A stretch of 36,123 bases of DNA from Thermoanaerobacterales bacterium (GTDB lineage: Bacteria > Bacillota > Thermosediminibacteria > Thermosediminibacterales > Tepidanaerobacteraceae): NCBI GenBank assembly GCA_012840135.1, contig DUMA01000031.1:1-36123 (forward strand), in the 5' to 3' direction. Position numbers and translations under genes: made by a program. How positions within the stretch are numbered: position 1 is the stretch's first letter; each line of letters begins with the position of its first letter. Shown here piece by piece: positions 1-8,546 of this stretch. A model generated the notes under the pieces. That model did no database searches, was not told the DNA's origin, and worked only from the letters and a program-made list of their open reading frames with translations.

Positions 1-255
1 AATTTTTAAAATAAAGTCGGTTCCAAATAGGGATATGTTGAAAGGAAAATAGGAATAAGTTTCATGGGTTAAGGGTTAAGGTTTTATTTCACCCTTTCAG
101 TTGCTATATCAATATTATCTTCAATACAGTAGTCAATACTTCTCTCTATCCCTTTAAAATCAATAGTTTGAAGACTTTAATCATCACAACATTCTAATCA
201 AAATTCTAATAAAAAATCTAATTTCTTAACCCATACACCTTAGCCCTACCTACCC
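1..255. other. AT-rich gene-free left edge
   Basis: No reading frame here has both a plausible ribosome site and a recognisable product. The stretch is AT-rich. It contains a tandem heptamer (GGGTTAA twice, 66-79) and a distant 10-bp inverted repeat, ATGGGTTAAG at 64-73 against CTTAACCCAT at 225-234. It lies beyond the glmS terminator, so it probably belongs to the spacer before whatever gene lies to the left of the window. Confidence 0.5.
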
Positions 256-309
256 TAAAAAACAAAAGCCCCGCAGCAAAACAGAAGTTATCCTGCATCT
301 GCTACGGGA
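256..309 (-). terminator. Rho-independent terminator after glmS
   Basis: Read on the minus strand, a nine-base arm CCCGTAGCA (308-300) pairs with TGCTGCGGG (278-270), with one G-U pair. The loop is about 21 nt and can itself form a short GCAG/CTGT helix. The stem is followed by a T-rich run (CTTTTGTTTTTT). It lies about 100 bases beyond the glmS stop and should end the cdaA-cdaR-glmM-glmS transcript. Confidence 0.75.
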
Positions 310-404
310 TTTTGGAATGAACTTTATTTTTATAGAGCGAAGTTTATTATTACGGAGTGGAGTTTATTTTAGTTATATACAATACATCTTTGTGATGGCG
401 CCCT

Positions 405-2234
405 TTATTCCACCGTCACGCTCTTGGCCAGGTTCCTTGGTTTATCCACGTCGCAGCCGCGGGCTACGGCAGCATGGTAGGCCAGAAGCTGCATGGGTAT
501 TACCGCCAGGATCGGAGCCAGGATCGGATGGGTTTTGGGGATGTATATGACATCATCCACAGATTTTTTGATCTCCTCATTTCCCTCATTGGCAAGAGCT
601 ACTACAAACCCTTCCCGAGCCTTCACCTCTTTGATGTTGCTCACGGTCTTTTCAATTAGGTGCTCCTGGGTGACCGGTGCGATGACAGGGACGCCTTTTT
701 CGATGAGAGCCAGGGTGCCGTGCTTTAGTTCTCCGGCCGCATAGGCTTCGGCATGGATGTAGGATATCTCTTTGAGTTTCAGCGCCCCCTCCAGGGATAG
801 GGGATAGTCGAGACCCCTGCCGATATAGAATACATCCTCTCGGTCTGAGAACTTTTGAGCCAGGGATTTTATCTTGTCCTCATGATCCAATACGATTCTC
901 GCCTGATCCGGCAGATTTTTCATGGCGGAGGTTATTTCTTTGAAATCCTTTTCATCGATGCGGCCAAGCGCTTTTGCCATATACAATGCTATGAGATCCA
1001 GAGCAATGAGCTGGGTGCTGTAAGCTTTGGTGGAAGCCACAGCAATCTCGGGGCCGGCCCAGGTGTAGATTATATCATCGGCCTCCCTGGAAACGGAACT
1101 TCCCACCACGTTGGTGATGGCGAGCACCCTTGCCCCCAGCTTTTTGGACTCCCGTAAGGCCGCCAGGGTATCCGCCGTTTCTCCGGACTGACTTATTATG
1201 ATGACCAGGGTCTTACTATCTATCATCGGATCTCTGTAGCGGAATTCCGATGCAATATCCACTTCCACAGGAATTCGGGTTAATTTTTCTATGACGTATT
1301 TTCCGACCATTCCCGCATGGTAGGCAGTGCCGCAGGCCACAATAAAAATCTTGTTTATGCTTTGGAGGTATTCTTTGCTGAGATGGACATCATCGAGCTT
1401 TATTTCGCCCTTTTCGGCCAGAATCCTGCCTGCCATGGTGTCTTTAAAAGCTCTTGGCTGCTCGTAGATCTCTTTCAGCATAAAGTGAGGATAGCCGCCT
1501 TTTTCCGCCGCCACCGCATCCCATTTTACCTCGAATACGGATTTTGATACGGGATTTCCGTCGAAGTCAGCCACTTCCACCTTATCCTTCGTGATCTTCA
1601 CCATCTCGCCGTCTTCCAGGATATATACTCTGCGGGTATGCTGTAAAATTGCGGGTATATCCGACGCTATGAAGTTCTCGCCTTCACCGAGACCGGCGAT
1701 GAGGGGGCTGGATTTGCGGGCTGCAACTATGGTGCCGGGTTCCCGCCTGGAGATGACTCCCAGAGCAAAGGAGCCTTCCAGCCTGCTTATGGTCTTTTTC
1801 AATGCCTCGAATAGGTCTCCATCATAAAAATGCTCAAGCATATGGGGAACCACTTCGGTATCGGTCTCGGATTTGAAAACATGGCCTTCCGACTGCAGCC
1901 ATTCCTTCAGTTCCTGGTAGTTCTCGATGATGCCGTTGTGCACCACGATGAAATCCCCGGTGCAATCCTCATGGGGATGAGCGTTCACGTCCGAAGGCCT
2001 GCCGTGGGTTGCCCATCGTGTATGGCCGATGCCCACATGCCCTTCGGGGTATGCACCGCCGAGCTTTTCCTCCAGCACTTTGATCTTGCCTTCAGCCTTT
2101 ATGAGATTGGTGCAGCGGCAATTGTGTATGGCGATACCCGCCGAATCGTAACCTCTATATTCAAGCCTTTTCAGGCCGTCAAGCAAAATGGGAGCTGCTT
2201 CTCTATCTCCAACGTAACCAACTATTCCGCACAT
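405..2234 (-). CDS. glmS: Glutamine-fructose-6-phosphate aminotransferase (isomerizing)
   Basis: GlmS makes glucosamine-6-phosphate from fructose-6-phosphate and glutamine, the first step towards UDP-GlcNAc and peptidoglycan. The protein has 609 residues. It begins MCGIVGYVG, so the catalytic Cys follows the initiator Met; this fixes the start at 2234 rather than an in-frame ATG ten codons upstream, which would bury the nucleophile. The N-terminal glutaminase (about 1-230) has the HTRWATHG and HNGIIENY motifs. Two SIS sugar-isomerase domains follow (SQSGETADT near the middle), and the C-terminus is the usual PRNLAKSVTVE. An AGGCAGGAAAAG ribosome site precedes the start. It is the last gene of the cda-glm cluster and is preceded by a glmS ribozyme, so glucosamine-6-phosphate should lower its own mRNA level. 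Confidence 0.97.
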   Translation of the reverse strand: MCGIVGYVGDREAAPILLDGLKRLEYRGYDSAGIAIHNCRCTNLIKAEGKIKVLEEKLGGAYPEGHVGIGHTRWATHGRPSDVNAHPHEDCTGDFIVVHNGIIENYQELKEWLQSEGHVFKSETDTEVVPHMLEHFYDGDLFEALKKTISRLEGSFALGVISRREPGTIVAARKSSPLIAGLGEGENFIASDIPAILQHTRRVYILEDGEMVKITKDKVEVADFDGNPVSKSVFEVKWDAVAAEKGGYPHFMLKEIYEQPRAFKDTMAGRILAEKGEIKLDDVHLSKEYLQSINKIFIVACGTAYHAGMVGKYVIEKLTRIPVEVDIASEFRYRDPMIDSKTLVIIISQSGETADTLAALRESKKLGARVLAITNVVGSSVSREADDIIYTWAGPEIAVASTKAYSTQLIALDLIALYMAKALGRIDEKDFKEITSAMKNLPDQARIVLDHEDKIKSLAQKFSDREDVFYIGRGLDYPLSLEGALKLKEISYIHAEAYAAGELKHGTLALIEKGVPVIAPVTQEHLIEKTVSNIKEVKAREGFVVALANEGNEEIKKSVDDVIYIPKTHPILAPILAVIPMQLLAYHAAVARGCDVDKPRNLAKSVTVE

Positions 2235-2373
2235 AATCTTTTCCTGCCTTTCTTTTGTTTTCAAGGTTCAGTGTATTTTGGACAAAAAATTCTTACTGGC
2301 ATCAAAACCGCAATTTTTAAATTTGCAGTAAAATGCCTTTCGCATAAATATCTACTTTATGACGATGCTTTAA

Positions 2374-2529
2374 TTCCTGCCGGGGTCCCTTTGTGCCGGC
2401 GATTACTCGCCGGTTTTGTGGACCTCTGTCGGTGACAGGTCACCGTGGGGCATCCGCCGAATCCTTCGATAAACCCCAACCTCGTCAGCTTAACCACCCA
2501 TTTCCCGAGCGGTGGCAAGCTCTGGCGCT
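2374..2529 (-). ncRNA. glmS ribozyme/riboswitch (GlcN6P-activated self-cleaving RNA)
   Basis: The minus strand carries the conserved blocks of the glmS ribozyme in order: the AGCGCC cleavage box (2529-2524), GCTGACGAGG (2489-2480), GGGTTTATCGA, a CGGCGGATGCCCC block, and the 3' block GGGACCCCGGCAGGAA ending at 2374. By analogy with known examples, cleavage should fall between A2529 and G2528. The element lies about 140 bases upstream of the glmS start, as in Bacillus and Thermoanaerobacter. On binding glucosamine-6-phosphate it cleaves the leader, and the downstream mRNA is then degraded. The match is by motif order and spacing, not by a covariance search. Confidence 0.95.
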
Positions 2530-2584
2530 TTTCTCGAAGTTCGATGTTCGAAATTTATGTTCGAACATTACCTTCAAACATGGT

Positions 2585-2614
2585 AAAATAACTATTCGTT
2601 GTCTAAACTATCAA
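2585..2614 (-). promoter_or_regulatory. Candidate sigma-A promoter for the ribozyme-glmS transcript
   Basis: On the minus strand TTGATA (2614-2609), an 18-nt spacer and TATTTT (2590-2585) lie about 55 bases upstream of the ribozyme cleavage site. A separate promoter makes sense because about 500 bases separate glmM from glmS. The -10 box is weak and transcription may also read through from glmM. Confidence 0.4.
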
Positions 2615-2770
2615 GCCTCCTTTATCATTTGTTTTATGCTTTGCTATCTTTTGCCATCACCCCCTTCAAAGATACTCTTAATCTAAAACGAAGGTAAAAG
2701 TCTTTATTAATCAAATACGCAGCCAATAGATTTTTAATGCCGAGCGCATAGTGGAGCCTATAAGAAGCTC

Positions 2771-4108
2771 TTACCGCAACTCTTCTTTTATCACTGCCGC
2801 TATATCCTCGGCCACTCTTGTTATCTCGGCCTCATCTTCGCCTTCCACCATCACTCTTATGAGGGGTTCGGTGCCCGAAGGTCTCACCACTACGCGGCCC
2901 CGCTCTCCCATGGCCTCTTCAGCTTTCCTTATCGCTTCCTCTATCCTTGCATTTCCCGCATATCGGGCTTTTTCCTCCACTCTTACGTTCAACAGCACCT
3001 GGGGATAAACTTTCATGATCTTTGCCAGTTCCGACAGTGATTTTTTCTCATCCACCATGGCTTTCAGCAGATTGATGGCAGTTATGAGCCCGTCTCCGGT
3101 GGTATTATGGTCGAGGAATATGATATGTCCCGACTGCTCGCCGCCGAAGTTATGGCCTTCCTTCAATATTTCTTCCAGCACATACCGGTCACCTACTTTT
3201 GTCCTGACCATTCTGATGCCGGCCTTTTTCAAAGCCGCTCCCAGGCCCATGTTGCTCATGACGGTGGTCACCACTGTACTATTTCTCAAAAGCCCGCGGC
3301 GCTGAAGGTACGTGCCGCAGATGGCCATGATATGGTCACCGTCCACCACATCGCCCTTCTCATCGACGGCTATCAGTCTATCCGCATCGCCATCAAAGGA
3401 AAGGCCCACATCGGCACCTATCTGTTTTACAAAATTCGAAATGGCTTCGGGGTGGGTGGAGCCGCACTTCACGTTGATATTGCAGCCATCGGGCCTGTCA
3501 TTTATCACAAATACCTCGGCCCCCAACGCTTTGAGAGCAGCCGGAGCTACCCTGCAGGACGCTCCGTTGGCACAGTCCACGGCTATCTTTAGCCCCGAAA
3601 AATCCATACCTGCCACGGTCTTTACAAAATTCACATAGGGTTCTAGGCCGTTTTCCTCCCGGACCCTCCCCACCTCTATTCCCGTAGGATTTTGAATTTG
3701 ACCGTCGGGATTTTTCACCAGCGCTTCGATTTCATCTTCCATGGCATCGGGGAGTTTGTAGCCATCTCTGTCAAAAAATTTTATTCCGTTATATTCCACA
3801 GGGTTGTGTGAAGCGGATATGACCACCCCTGCATCGGCATTAAAATGGCGGGTAAGGTAAGCTATGGATGGTGTGGGCATGACCCCTACCTTTAACACAT
3901 CGGCACCGGCGGAAAGTATCCCCGCTGTCAGGGCTGACTCCAGCATGTCACCGGATATCCGGGTATCCCTGCCCACCACTATGATGGGTTTTTTATGGGT
4001 TTCCGAAAGCACGTAAGCTCCTGCTCTTCCGAGATAATAAGCTAAAAGGGGGGTTAGATCCTTGTTGGCAACTCCCCTCACTCCATCGGTTCCAAAAAGT
4101 CTTGACAT
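2771..4108 (-). CDS. glmM: Phosphoglucosamine mutase
   Basis: GlmM converts glucosamine-6-phosphate to glucosamine-1-phosphate for UDP-GlcNAc synthesis. The 445-residue length is normal. The N-terminus MSRLFGTDGVRGVAN is typical; the phosphoserine loop GVVISASHNP (Ser near residue 100), the metal-binding DGDADR (near 240) and the C-terminal phosphate-binding RPSGTEPLIRVM are all intact. A GAGAGGGGAAA ribosome site precedes the ATG. It lies 34 bases after cdaR, in the common Firmicute order cdaA-cdaR-glmM-glmS. In Bacillus and related genera GlmM binds and inhibits CdaA, so the cluster couples c-di-AMP level to wall precursor synthesis; this is known for the family, not shown here. Confidence 0.96.
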   Translation of the reverse strand: MSRLFGTDGVRGVANKDLTPLLAYYLGRAGAYVLSETHKKPIIVVGRDTRISGDMLESALTAGILSAGADVLKVGVMPTPSIAYLTRHFNADAGVVISASHNPVEYNGIKFFDRDGYKLPDAMEDEIEALVKNPDGQIQNPTGIEVGRVREENGLEPYVNFVKTVAGMDFSGLKIAVDCANGASCRVAPAALKALGAEVFVINDRPDGCNINVKCGSTHPEAISNFVKQIGADVGLSFDGDADRLIAVDEKGDVVDGDHIMAICGTYLQRRGLLRNSTVVTTVMSNMGLGAALKKAGIRMVRTKVGDRYVLEEILKEGHNFGGEQSGHIIFLDHNTTGDGLITAINLLKAMVDEKKSLSELAKIMKVYPQVLLNVRVEEKARYAGNARIEEAIRKAEEAMGERGRVVVRPSGTEPLIRVMVEGEDEAEITRVAEDIAAVIKEELR

Positions 4109-4142
4109 TAAATTTCCCCTCTCCGCAATATCATCATATGCA

Positions 4143-5369
4143 TTAAATTCGCCGGATGGTAACCTTTATGGTGTCGGGTTCAATTTTCGTTATGATATAG
4201 GGCTGCAAGACATCCGCCTGGATTCTTAGGATATGTTCGCCCTCGGAAAGCCCCGACGCATCCACAAACACATTTATTATTGCATTGTTTACTCTATCAA
4301 TAATACTCTCAGGGCCGCTCACTGTCAATATTATGTCTTTATTTTCCATATCCACCTGCATGTCTGAAGCAAGGCCTTTTGCTCTTATATCAAATGAACC
4401 TATGTTTAACGACCTGGAAGATATTTTTTCTATCTCCACCGTCACCTTTACAATACCGCCGTCTTCGCCATAGGTCTTTCGGGTTTGATCAAAGGACCTC
4501 GCCCCTTTTGGCAGAGTCAGTTTTACTTCTTTTGTAACGTCCTGGGTATATCCCTGGATATTCAACGGTTCGGTGCTTACGGTCTGGATTTTATCCAGAA
4601 CTTCCCGCGGTGCCGTGATCGTTATTACCGGCGGCACAACCCGCACGTTTTTTACAATATACCCTTCCATGGGAGAGCCCTTTATCTCGGGGGTGACTGA
4701 TACACTGCTTACCGGCACTATGGGCAAGGTCACATCCACCATATCGGGCCTGAATGAAATGTCTTTCTGTTCCTTCCCCTGAGAATCCAGCACTCTTAAA
4801 GGCAATGTGCTCACAACGGTAGTATCTTTGCCGGATATATCTACTTGTGCGGACACGGTTTTAATATCATTCACGCGGCTTCTGGGGCCTTTCACCACCA
4901 CTGCCTGCGGTTTAACTGTGGGCTGGACCCAGTCGAATCCTCCGGCGGGCACTCCCTTCACATCCACCGAAACCGGCATCTGTTCTTCTATGATGCCGTC
5001 CAGCGTCACCATGATTTCTTTCGGGGAAAAGTCCAGCAGCTCTATGTTCCCCGGCACGCTCACGCTCACCGGAAGCAGATTTTCTCCTTCCATGCGGCCC
5101 CTCAGGTTCGCCTCTGCATCTATATCCTGCGGCTTTAAGTCAGCTATCAGGCTGCGGCGGCCCTTGACTTTAACGTTCACAAAGAACTTCTGGGAATCAT
5201 CCATGAGGGCGAATTTGTTCTGGTCAAGGTTTGCAAGTTTTACCGGCACATCCCTCACCACATAGGTAACCTGGGGATTTTGCTCGTTCATCACGTACAT
5301 CCACATGACAAAGGCTGCTACTACGGATATTATCTTTATGGCAAGGTCGCTTGAAAAAAACCTACCCAT
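4143..5369 (-). CDS. cdaR: YbbR-domain regulator of diadenylate cyclase
   Basis: The protein has 408 residues with one N-terminal membrane segment (about 9-26) and the rest predicted to lie outside the membrane. That part consists of consecutive YbbR-type beta-rich repeats of roughly 80 residues; about four can be discerned from recurring patterns such as V.VKG and a terminal I.VTIR. CdaR in other Firmicutes binds CdaA and tunes its cyclase activity. Its start overlaps the end of cdaA by 8 bases, implying translational coupling and partnership, and a GGAGGAGG ribosome site lies within cdaA. The YbbR repeats diverge quickly, so repeat boundaries are approximate. Confidence 0.9.
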   Translation of the reverse strand: MGRFFSSDLAIKIISVVAAFVMWMYVMNEQNPQVTYVVRDVPVKLANLDQNKFALMDDSQKFFVNVKVKGRRSLIADLKPQDIDAEANLRGRMEGENLLPVSVSVPGNIELLDFSPKEIMVTLDGIIEEQMPVSVDVKGVPAGGFDWVQPTVKPQAVVVKGPRSRVNDIKTVSAQVDISGKDTTVVSTLPLRVLDSQGKEQKDISFRPDMVDVTLPIVPVSSVSVTPEIKGSPMEGYIVKNVRVVPPVITITAPREVLDKIQTVSTEPLNIQGYTQDVTKEVKLTLPKGARSFDQTRKTYGEDGGIVKVTVEIEKISSRSLNIGSFDIRAKGLASDMQVDMENKDIILTVSGPESIIDRVNNAIINVFVDASGLSEGEHILRIQADVLQPYIITKIEPDTIKVTIRRI

Positions 5370-6186
5370 TGGACCTCCTCCAGTACCACAGGGATGATTT
5401 CTTATCCTTTATCTGGTAAATATCTTTCAGCATGTTCTTCAGAGTCTTGACATCCAGGTAGCGGCTCAGCTTGCCTTCTCTGGCTACGGAGATGACCCCA
5501 GTTTCTTCGGATACGATGATGGCCACCGCATCGGACTGTTCCGTAACACCAAGGGCTGCCCGATGTCTGGTGCCCAGTTCCTTGCTGAGATTGGGGTTTT
5601 CGGTCAGGGGGAGATAGCATCCGGCAGCCATGATCTTGTCATTTCTTATGATGACCGCACCGTCATGCAGCGGAGTATTGGGAATAAATATGTTTATTAA
5701 AAGCTCGGCGGTCACATTGCCTCCTATTTTTATGCCGGTTTCGATGTACTCATTGAGACCCGTCTGTTTTTCCAGAACCATAAGGGCACCTATCTTATCT
5801 CTGGACAGTTCCTCGGCGGCTCCGGCTATATGGTCTATGATCCGGTTTAATTCTTCTTCCCCCAGGCCCAGCAGTGGTGTGGAGAAAAACCTTCCCCGAC
5901 CCAGCTGTTCCAGGGCTCTGCGCAGCTCTGGCTGAAATACTATGAGTAGCGCAATGACTCCCACTGTCATGGCATTTTTAAGTATCCAGTTTATGGTATA
6001 AAGGCCGAGCCATTCACTGAGTTTTGTGGAAACTACCAGAACCACAAGTCCCTTCAGGAGATGTACAGCCCTGGTCCCGCGGATGAGCTGAATGGCCTTA
6101 AAGGAAACATATGCCACAATGGCAATATCCAGTAGATCCATCAGGCGAAAACCCTTGAAAAGTTCAAAGAGCTGGAGAGTCATCAT
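5362..6186 (-). CDS. cdaA: Membrane diadenylate cyclase (c-di-AMP synthase)
   Basis: CdaA condenses two ATP into cyclic di-AMP, which controls potassium and osmolyte uptake and wall homeostasis. The 274-residue protein starts with about three hydrophobic segments (within residues 15-95) followed by a DAC/DisA_N catalytic domain. The two catalytic motifs are intact: LHDGAVII (DGA near residue 172) and GTRHRAALG (RHR near 204). It is first in the operon and overlaps cdaR. The ATG at 6186 follows GGGGTGA; a second ATG at 6183 is equally possible. An extended -10 promoter lies about 40-48 bases upstream. Confidence 0.95.
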   Translation of the reverse strand: MMTLQLFELFKGFRLMDLLDIAIVAYVSFKAIQLIRGTRAVHLLKGLVVLVVSTKLSEWLGLYTINWILKNAMTVGVIALLIVFQPELRRALEQLGRGRFFSTPLLGLGEEELNRIIDHIAGAAEELSRDKIGALMVLEKQTGLNEYIETGIKIGGNVTAELLINIFIPNTPLHDGAVIIRNDKIMAAGCYLPLTENPNLSKELGTRHRAALGVTEQSDAVAIIVSEETGVISVAREGKLSRYLDVKTLKNMLKDIYQIKDKKSSLWYWRRSNG

Positions 6187-6225
6187 TTCACCCCGAAAAT
6201 CTCGAATCCTCGATTATGCATTATA

Positions 6226-6234
6226 ATTATAACA
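6226..6234 (-). promoter_or_regulatory. Extended -10 promoter for the cdaA operon
   Basis: On the minus strand TGT (6234-6232) directly precedes a perfect TATAAT (6231-6226), giving an extended -10 element 40 bases before the cdaA start. A second TATAAT overlaps just downstream (6225-6220). No good -35 box is seen at 17 bp, which extended -10 promoters tolerate. Confidence 0.5.
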
Positions 6235-6295
6235 TTTTATCACGTATATAAGTATAGTTTAAAGAGGTTTTGCAAAAAAATTTTTCGGCGGAAGA

Positions 6296-6352
6296 TGAGT
6301 CAGTGAGTCAGGGGACGGTTCTGTGCGCCTCGTGGCGCACGGAATCGTCCCT
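6296..6352. repeat. REP-like palindromic repeat with 18-bp stem
   Basis: GGGACGGTTCTGTGCGCC (6312-6329), a TCGT loop and GGCGCACGGAATCGTCCC (6334-6351) form an 18-bp hairpin. As plus-strand RNA it is fully paired with two G-U wobbles; on the other strand those positions mismatch. It is flanked on the left by two tandem TGAGTCAG octamers. From memory, GGGACGGTTCT elements next to GAGTCA are scattered as intergenic repeats in many Clostridia, sometimes near REP-associated tyrosine transposases; no such gene is visible here. It abuts the stop of the beta-helix membrane protein and may help end or protect that transcript. Confidence 0.75.
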
Positions 6353-6353
6353 G

Positions 6354-7220
6354 TCAAACTATGATTTTCGTGCCGAAGCGGGTATCGGTGGTAATTCCCA
6401 GGGCCAGTACGAAAACCAGCAGTCCGGATATGGCTCCCACGAAGGGCACCATCTGCACGAGCCACAGCAGGGCGGCTCCCAGGAAGTATTCCACAAAAAG
6501 GCCGGGTTTTAGATGCAGCTGTTCGTTGAGTTTTCTCCCCAGGAAAATGCTGATGCCGAGGTAGCCATAAAAACCGGCGGCGGCCAACAGCAGCAAGGCC
6601 AGGGGAATCAGTGGGATACCTATAATGGTTATGAACATCAGAAGGAGCACCACCGGCAGGAGCAGCATGGCAAGAATCCCTATGAGAAGCCTCCTGCCCG
6701 GTTCCCTGTCGACCTCATCGGCAGTAGCTTTTATGCTGTTGGGGAAAAGTATTATGGTAAGGGCTCCGAGAGCAATAATCCCCAGGAAATGCATTATTTT
6801 GAAAATGAAGGGAAAGCCCATGTTAAATACGGTTATGCCTCGATTTCCTGCTCCCCAGTGCATACCGTACTTTGTTACATTTCTTATTATGTCCTTCAAA
6901 CCTTCTCCAACCCCCACCTGAGTTACCTTGCCGTATATTCTTGCACTGTCGCTCCTGGTGACACGGCCTCCGATGGCCGTCACATCGCCCATAACCTCTC
7001 CGTTCACCGTGACATTGCCCATGATGGAAACCACATCACCCATCACCTTGCCGTCAACGGTCACATTGCCCATGATGGCCACCGCATCGCCGATGATAAC
7101 TTCGTCGGCTCCCACCACCACATCTCCCTGAATCTGCACCCGGTCGCTGCTTTCATCGGCCAGAGCAGCTCCCGGGAGAATCATCATCATGATTATCAAA
7201 AGCATAAAAAACCTCTTCAT
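6354..7220 (-). CDS. Membrane protein with N-terminal bactofilin-like beta-helix repeats
   Basis: The 288-residue protein has a cleavable-looking signal peptide (basic start, a run of Leu/Ile/Met, then GAALA near residue 20). Residues 30-95 contain tandem 17-residue repeats (GDAVAIMGNVTVDGKVM and GDVVSIMGNVTVNGEVM, then a diverged copy) typical of polymer-forming/bactofilin-like beta-helices. The rest has several membrane segments (about 145-165, 180-225, 255-280). It follows the anti-sigma gene by 31 bases with a GGAGGGG ribosome site, so it is likely co-transcribed. Membrane or surface-stress genes often sit beside ECF sigma pairs. Exact function is unknown; a surface sensor or scaffold is a guess. 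Confidence 0.7.
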   Translation of the reverse strand: MKRFFMLLIIMMMILPGAALADESSDRVQIQGDVVVGADEVIIGDAVAIMGNVTVDGKVMGDVVSIMGNVTVNGEVMGDVTAIGGRVTRSDSARIYGKVTQVGVGEGLKDIIRNVTKYGMHWGAGNRGITVFNMGFPFIFKIMHFLGIIALGALTIILFPNSIKATADEVDREPGRRLLIGILAMLLLPVVLLLMFITIIGIPLIPLALLLLAAAGFYGYLGISIFLGRKLNEQLHLKPGLFVEYFLGAALLWLVQMVPFVGAISGLLVFVLALGITTDTRFGTKIIV

Positions 7221-7251
7221 TTAAATCCCCTCCATTTTTTTAAAATCCACG

Positions 7252-7833
7252 TTACCTGTAGCTCTTGCGGGGTGCCAGCAGCCGCACCCACAGCGAAAAT
7301 TCCATAGCAAGCATCATCATGGCAAGGAAGGCACCCGTCGGGTACTTCATCCAAATTTCCGTCAGGACCATTGCAGGAAAGGCCAGGACCGGCTGAAGAT
7401 CCGTTATAACTTTTAATGTGAAGCCCGCCGTCCAAAGTGCAGAATTTAAGATTCCAACCACGCTTTTTGCGATCAAAACAAGCCAGTCGACGGTACCACC
7501 GAGGACCGGGATGATAAATGCAGGATCGCAGGTGGCAAAAAGGAAACTGGCCACCAGGATGACCATCAGCGATGCCGGGATGGCTATCATTAGCATATTT
7601 TTTCCTTCTATTTTTTCTCTAAAAATCTTCTTCATTACCTTTTGCGTGAAATCCTGCCCCGGCGACAGAAGGGGAAGGTCTGAAAGCATCGCGTACTGAT
7701 TTTGCATGTCATCAAGAAACTTCGAGCAGCGTGCGCATGTTAAAAGGTGCTTCTCAAGTTTCGCCCACTCCCGCCCGTCAAGGGCCCCATCCAGATATTC
7801 CATGATTTTTTCTTCATACAGATCACATCCCAC
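7252..7833 (-). CDS. Zinc-finger anti-sigma factor, membrane anchored
   Basis: The 193-residue protein begins with a ZAS-type anti-sigma domain: a Cys near residue 3 and the H-LLT-C-AR-C motif (HxxxCxxC) near residues 29-36. Several hydrophobic segments follow from about residue 75 on. It would hold the ECF sigma factor encoded just upstream at the membrane until a signal releases it. The upstream GTG at 7842 lies inside the ribosome site GGAGGTG, so the GTG at 7833, eight bases after GGAGG, is preferred. Its start overlaps the sigma gene (stop at 7823), the usual sign of a sigma/anti-sigma pair. Confidence 0.85.
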   Translation of the reverse strand: MGCDLYEEKIMEYLDGALDGREWAKLEKHLLTCARCSKFLDDMQNQYAMLSDLPLLSPGQDFTQKVMKKIFREKIEGKNMLMIAIPASLMVILVASFLFATCDPAFIIPVLGGTVDWLVLIAKSVVGILNSALWTAGFTLKVITDLQPVLAFPAMVLTEIWMKYPTGAFLAMMMLAMEFSLWVRLLAPRKSYR

Positions 7834-8392
7834 CGCCTTCACCTCCGTCGAGTTTTTCCCGCAGCAGCTTCCTGGCCCGAAAGAGCCGGTTTTTTACGAC
7901 AGACAGCGGCACATTCAACACATTGCATATTTCCTGATAGGAAAGTCCATGAAAGTGAAATAAAGTAAGAGGGATTCTGTAGTCTTCCGGAAGGTTTTGC
8001 ACCGCCTCGTGAAGCCTTGCGGCACTGTCTCGTGCCTCGGCAATCTCCTCAGGCCCCCCGGAAGAAGCCGCCATGATTTCTTCTTTAAGCGGCGCAATCT
8101 CCCTTCTTTTTCGCAGAAAATCAATGCACAGGTTGTATGTTATCCTGTAGACCCATGTGGAGAACCTGGTGCGGCCGGCATCGTACGTTTTAAGGCTCCT
8201 GTAGATCTTTATAAAGGCTTCCTGGGATACATCTTCGGCCTCCTCTCGGGAAGAAAGCATCCTGTATGCCAGAGTAAAGACCCTGTTCCTGTAGCGATCC
8301 ATTATGCCGGCAAAGGCATCGACATTTCCGGAAAGGACGTCTTCTATCAGTTTTTCATCCAGTATTTCGTCGGCCGCCCGCTGCGGGTGCAT
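7823..8392 (-). CDS. RNA polymerase sigma factor, ECF (sigma-70 family)
   Basis: The 189-residue protein has the two ECF regions. Sigma-2 (about 25-95) contains the AEDVSQEAFIKIYRSL core helix and the STWVYRITYNLCIDFLRKR -10 recognition segment; sigma-4 (about 125-180) contains LPEDYRIPLTLFHFHGLSYQEI and a helix-turn-helix. It directs polymerase to a small regulon controlled by the overlapping anti-sigma gene. AGGTGGTAAT lies just before the ATG. Such genes are usually autoregulated, but no convincing ECF-type -35/-10 pair was identified upstream. The target genes cannot be told from this window, apart from the likely co-transcribed membrane protein. Confidence 0.93.
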   Translation of the reverse strand: MHPQRAADEILDEKLIEDVLSGNVDAFAGIMDRYRNRVFTLAYRMLSSREEAEDVSQEAFIKIYRSLKTYDAGRTRFSTWVYRITYNLCIDFLRKRREIAPLKEEIMAASSGGPEEIAEARDSAARLHEAVQNLPEDYRIPLTLFHFHGLSYQEICNVLNVPLSVVKNRLFRARKLLREKLDGGEGGGM

Positions 8393-8546
8393 ATTACCAC
8401 CTGACTTTAGCCTTTTTGCCCGGCTTTATCCATATATTTATACGTATGAATTCTGCTTTGGTCTGAAGCTTTTTAAAATTTTTCATGATAAACAGCCAAA
8501 ATCCGTATAATCCTTTTTACGATACGATTCAGAACCATTATATTAT

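Noticed and set aside
2640..2675. Seven-codon open frame (MAKDSKA) between glmM and glmS
   Set aside because: It follows a GGGGGTG site, but is too short and has no sign of conservation.
6513..7307. Open frame of 264 codons on the plus strand
   Set aside because: It lies antisense to the beta-helix membrane protein, has His/Gln-rich low-complexity content mirroring its repeats, and lacks a recognisable product.
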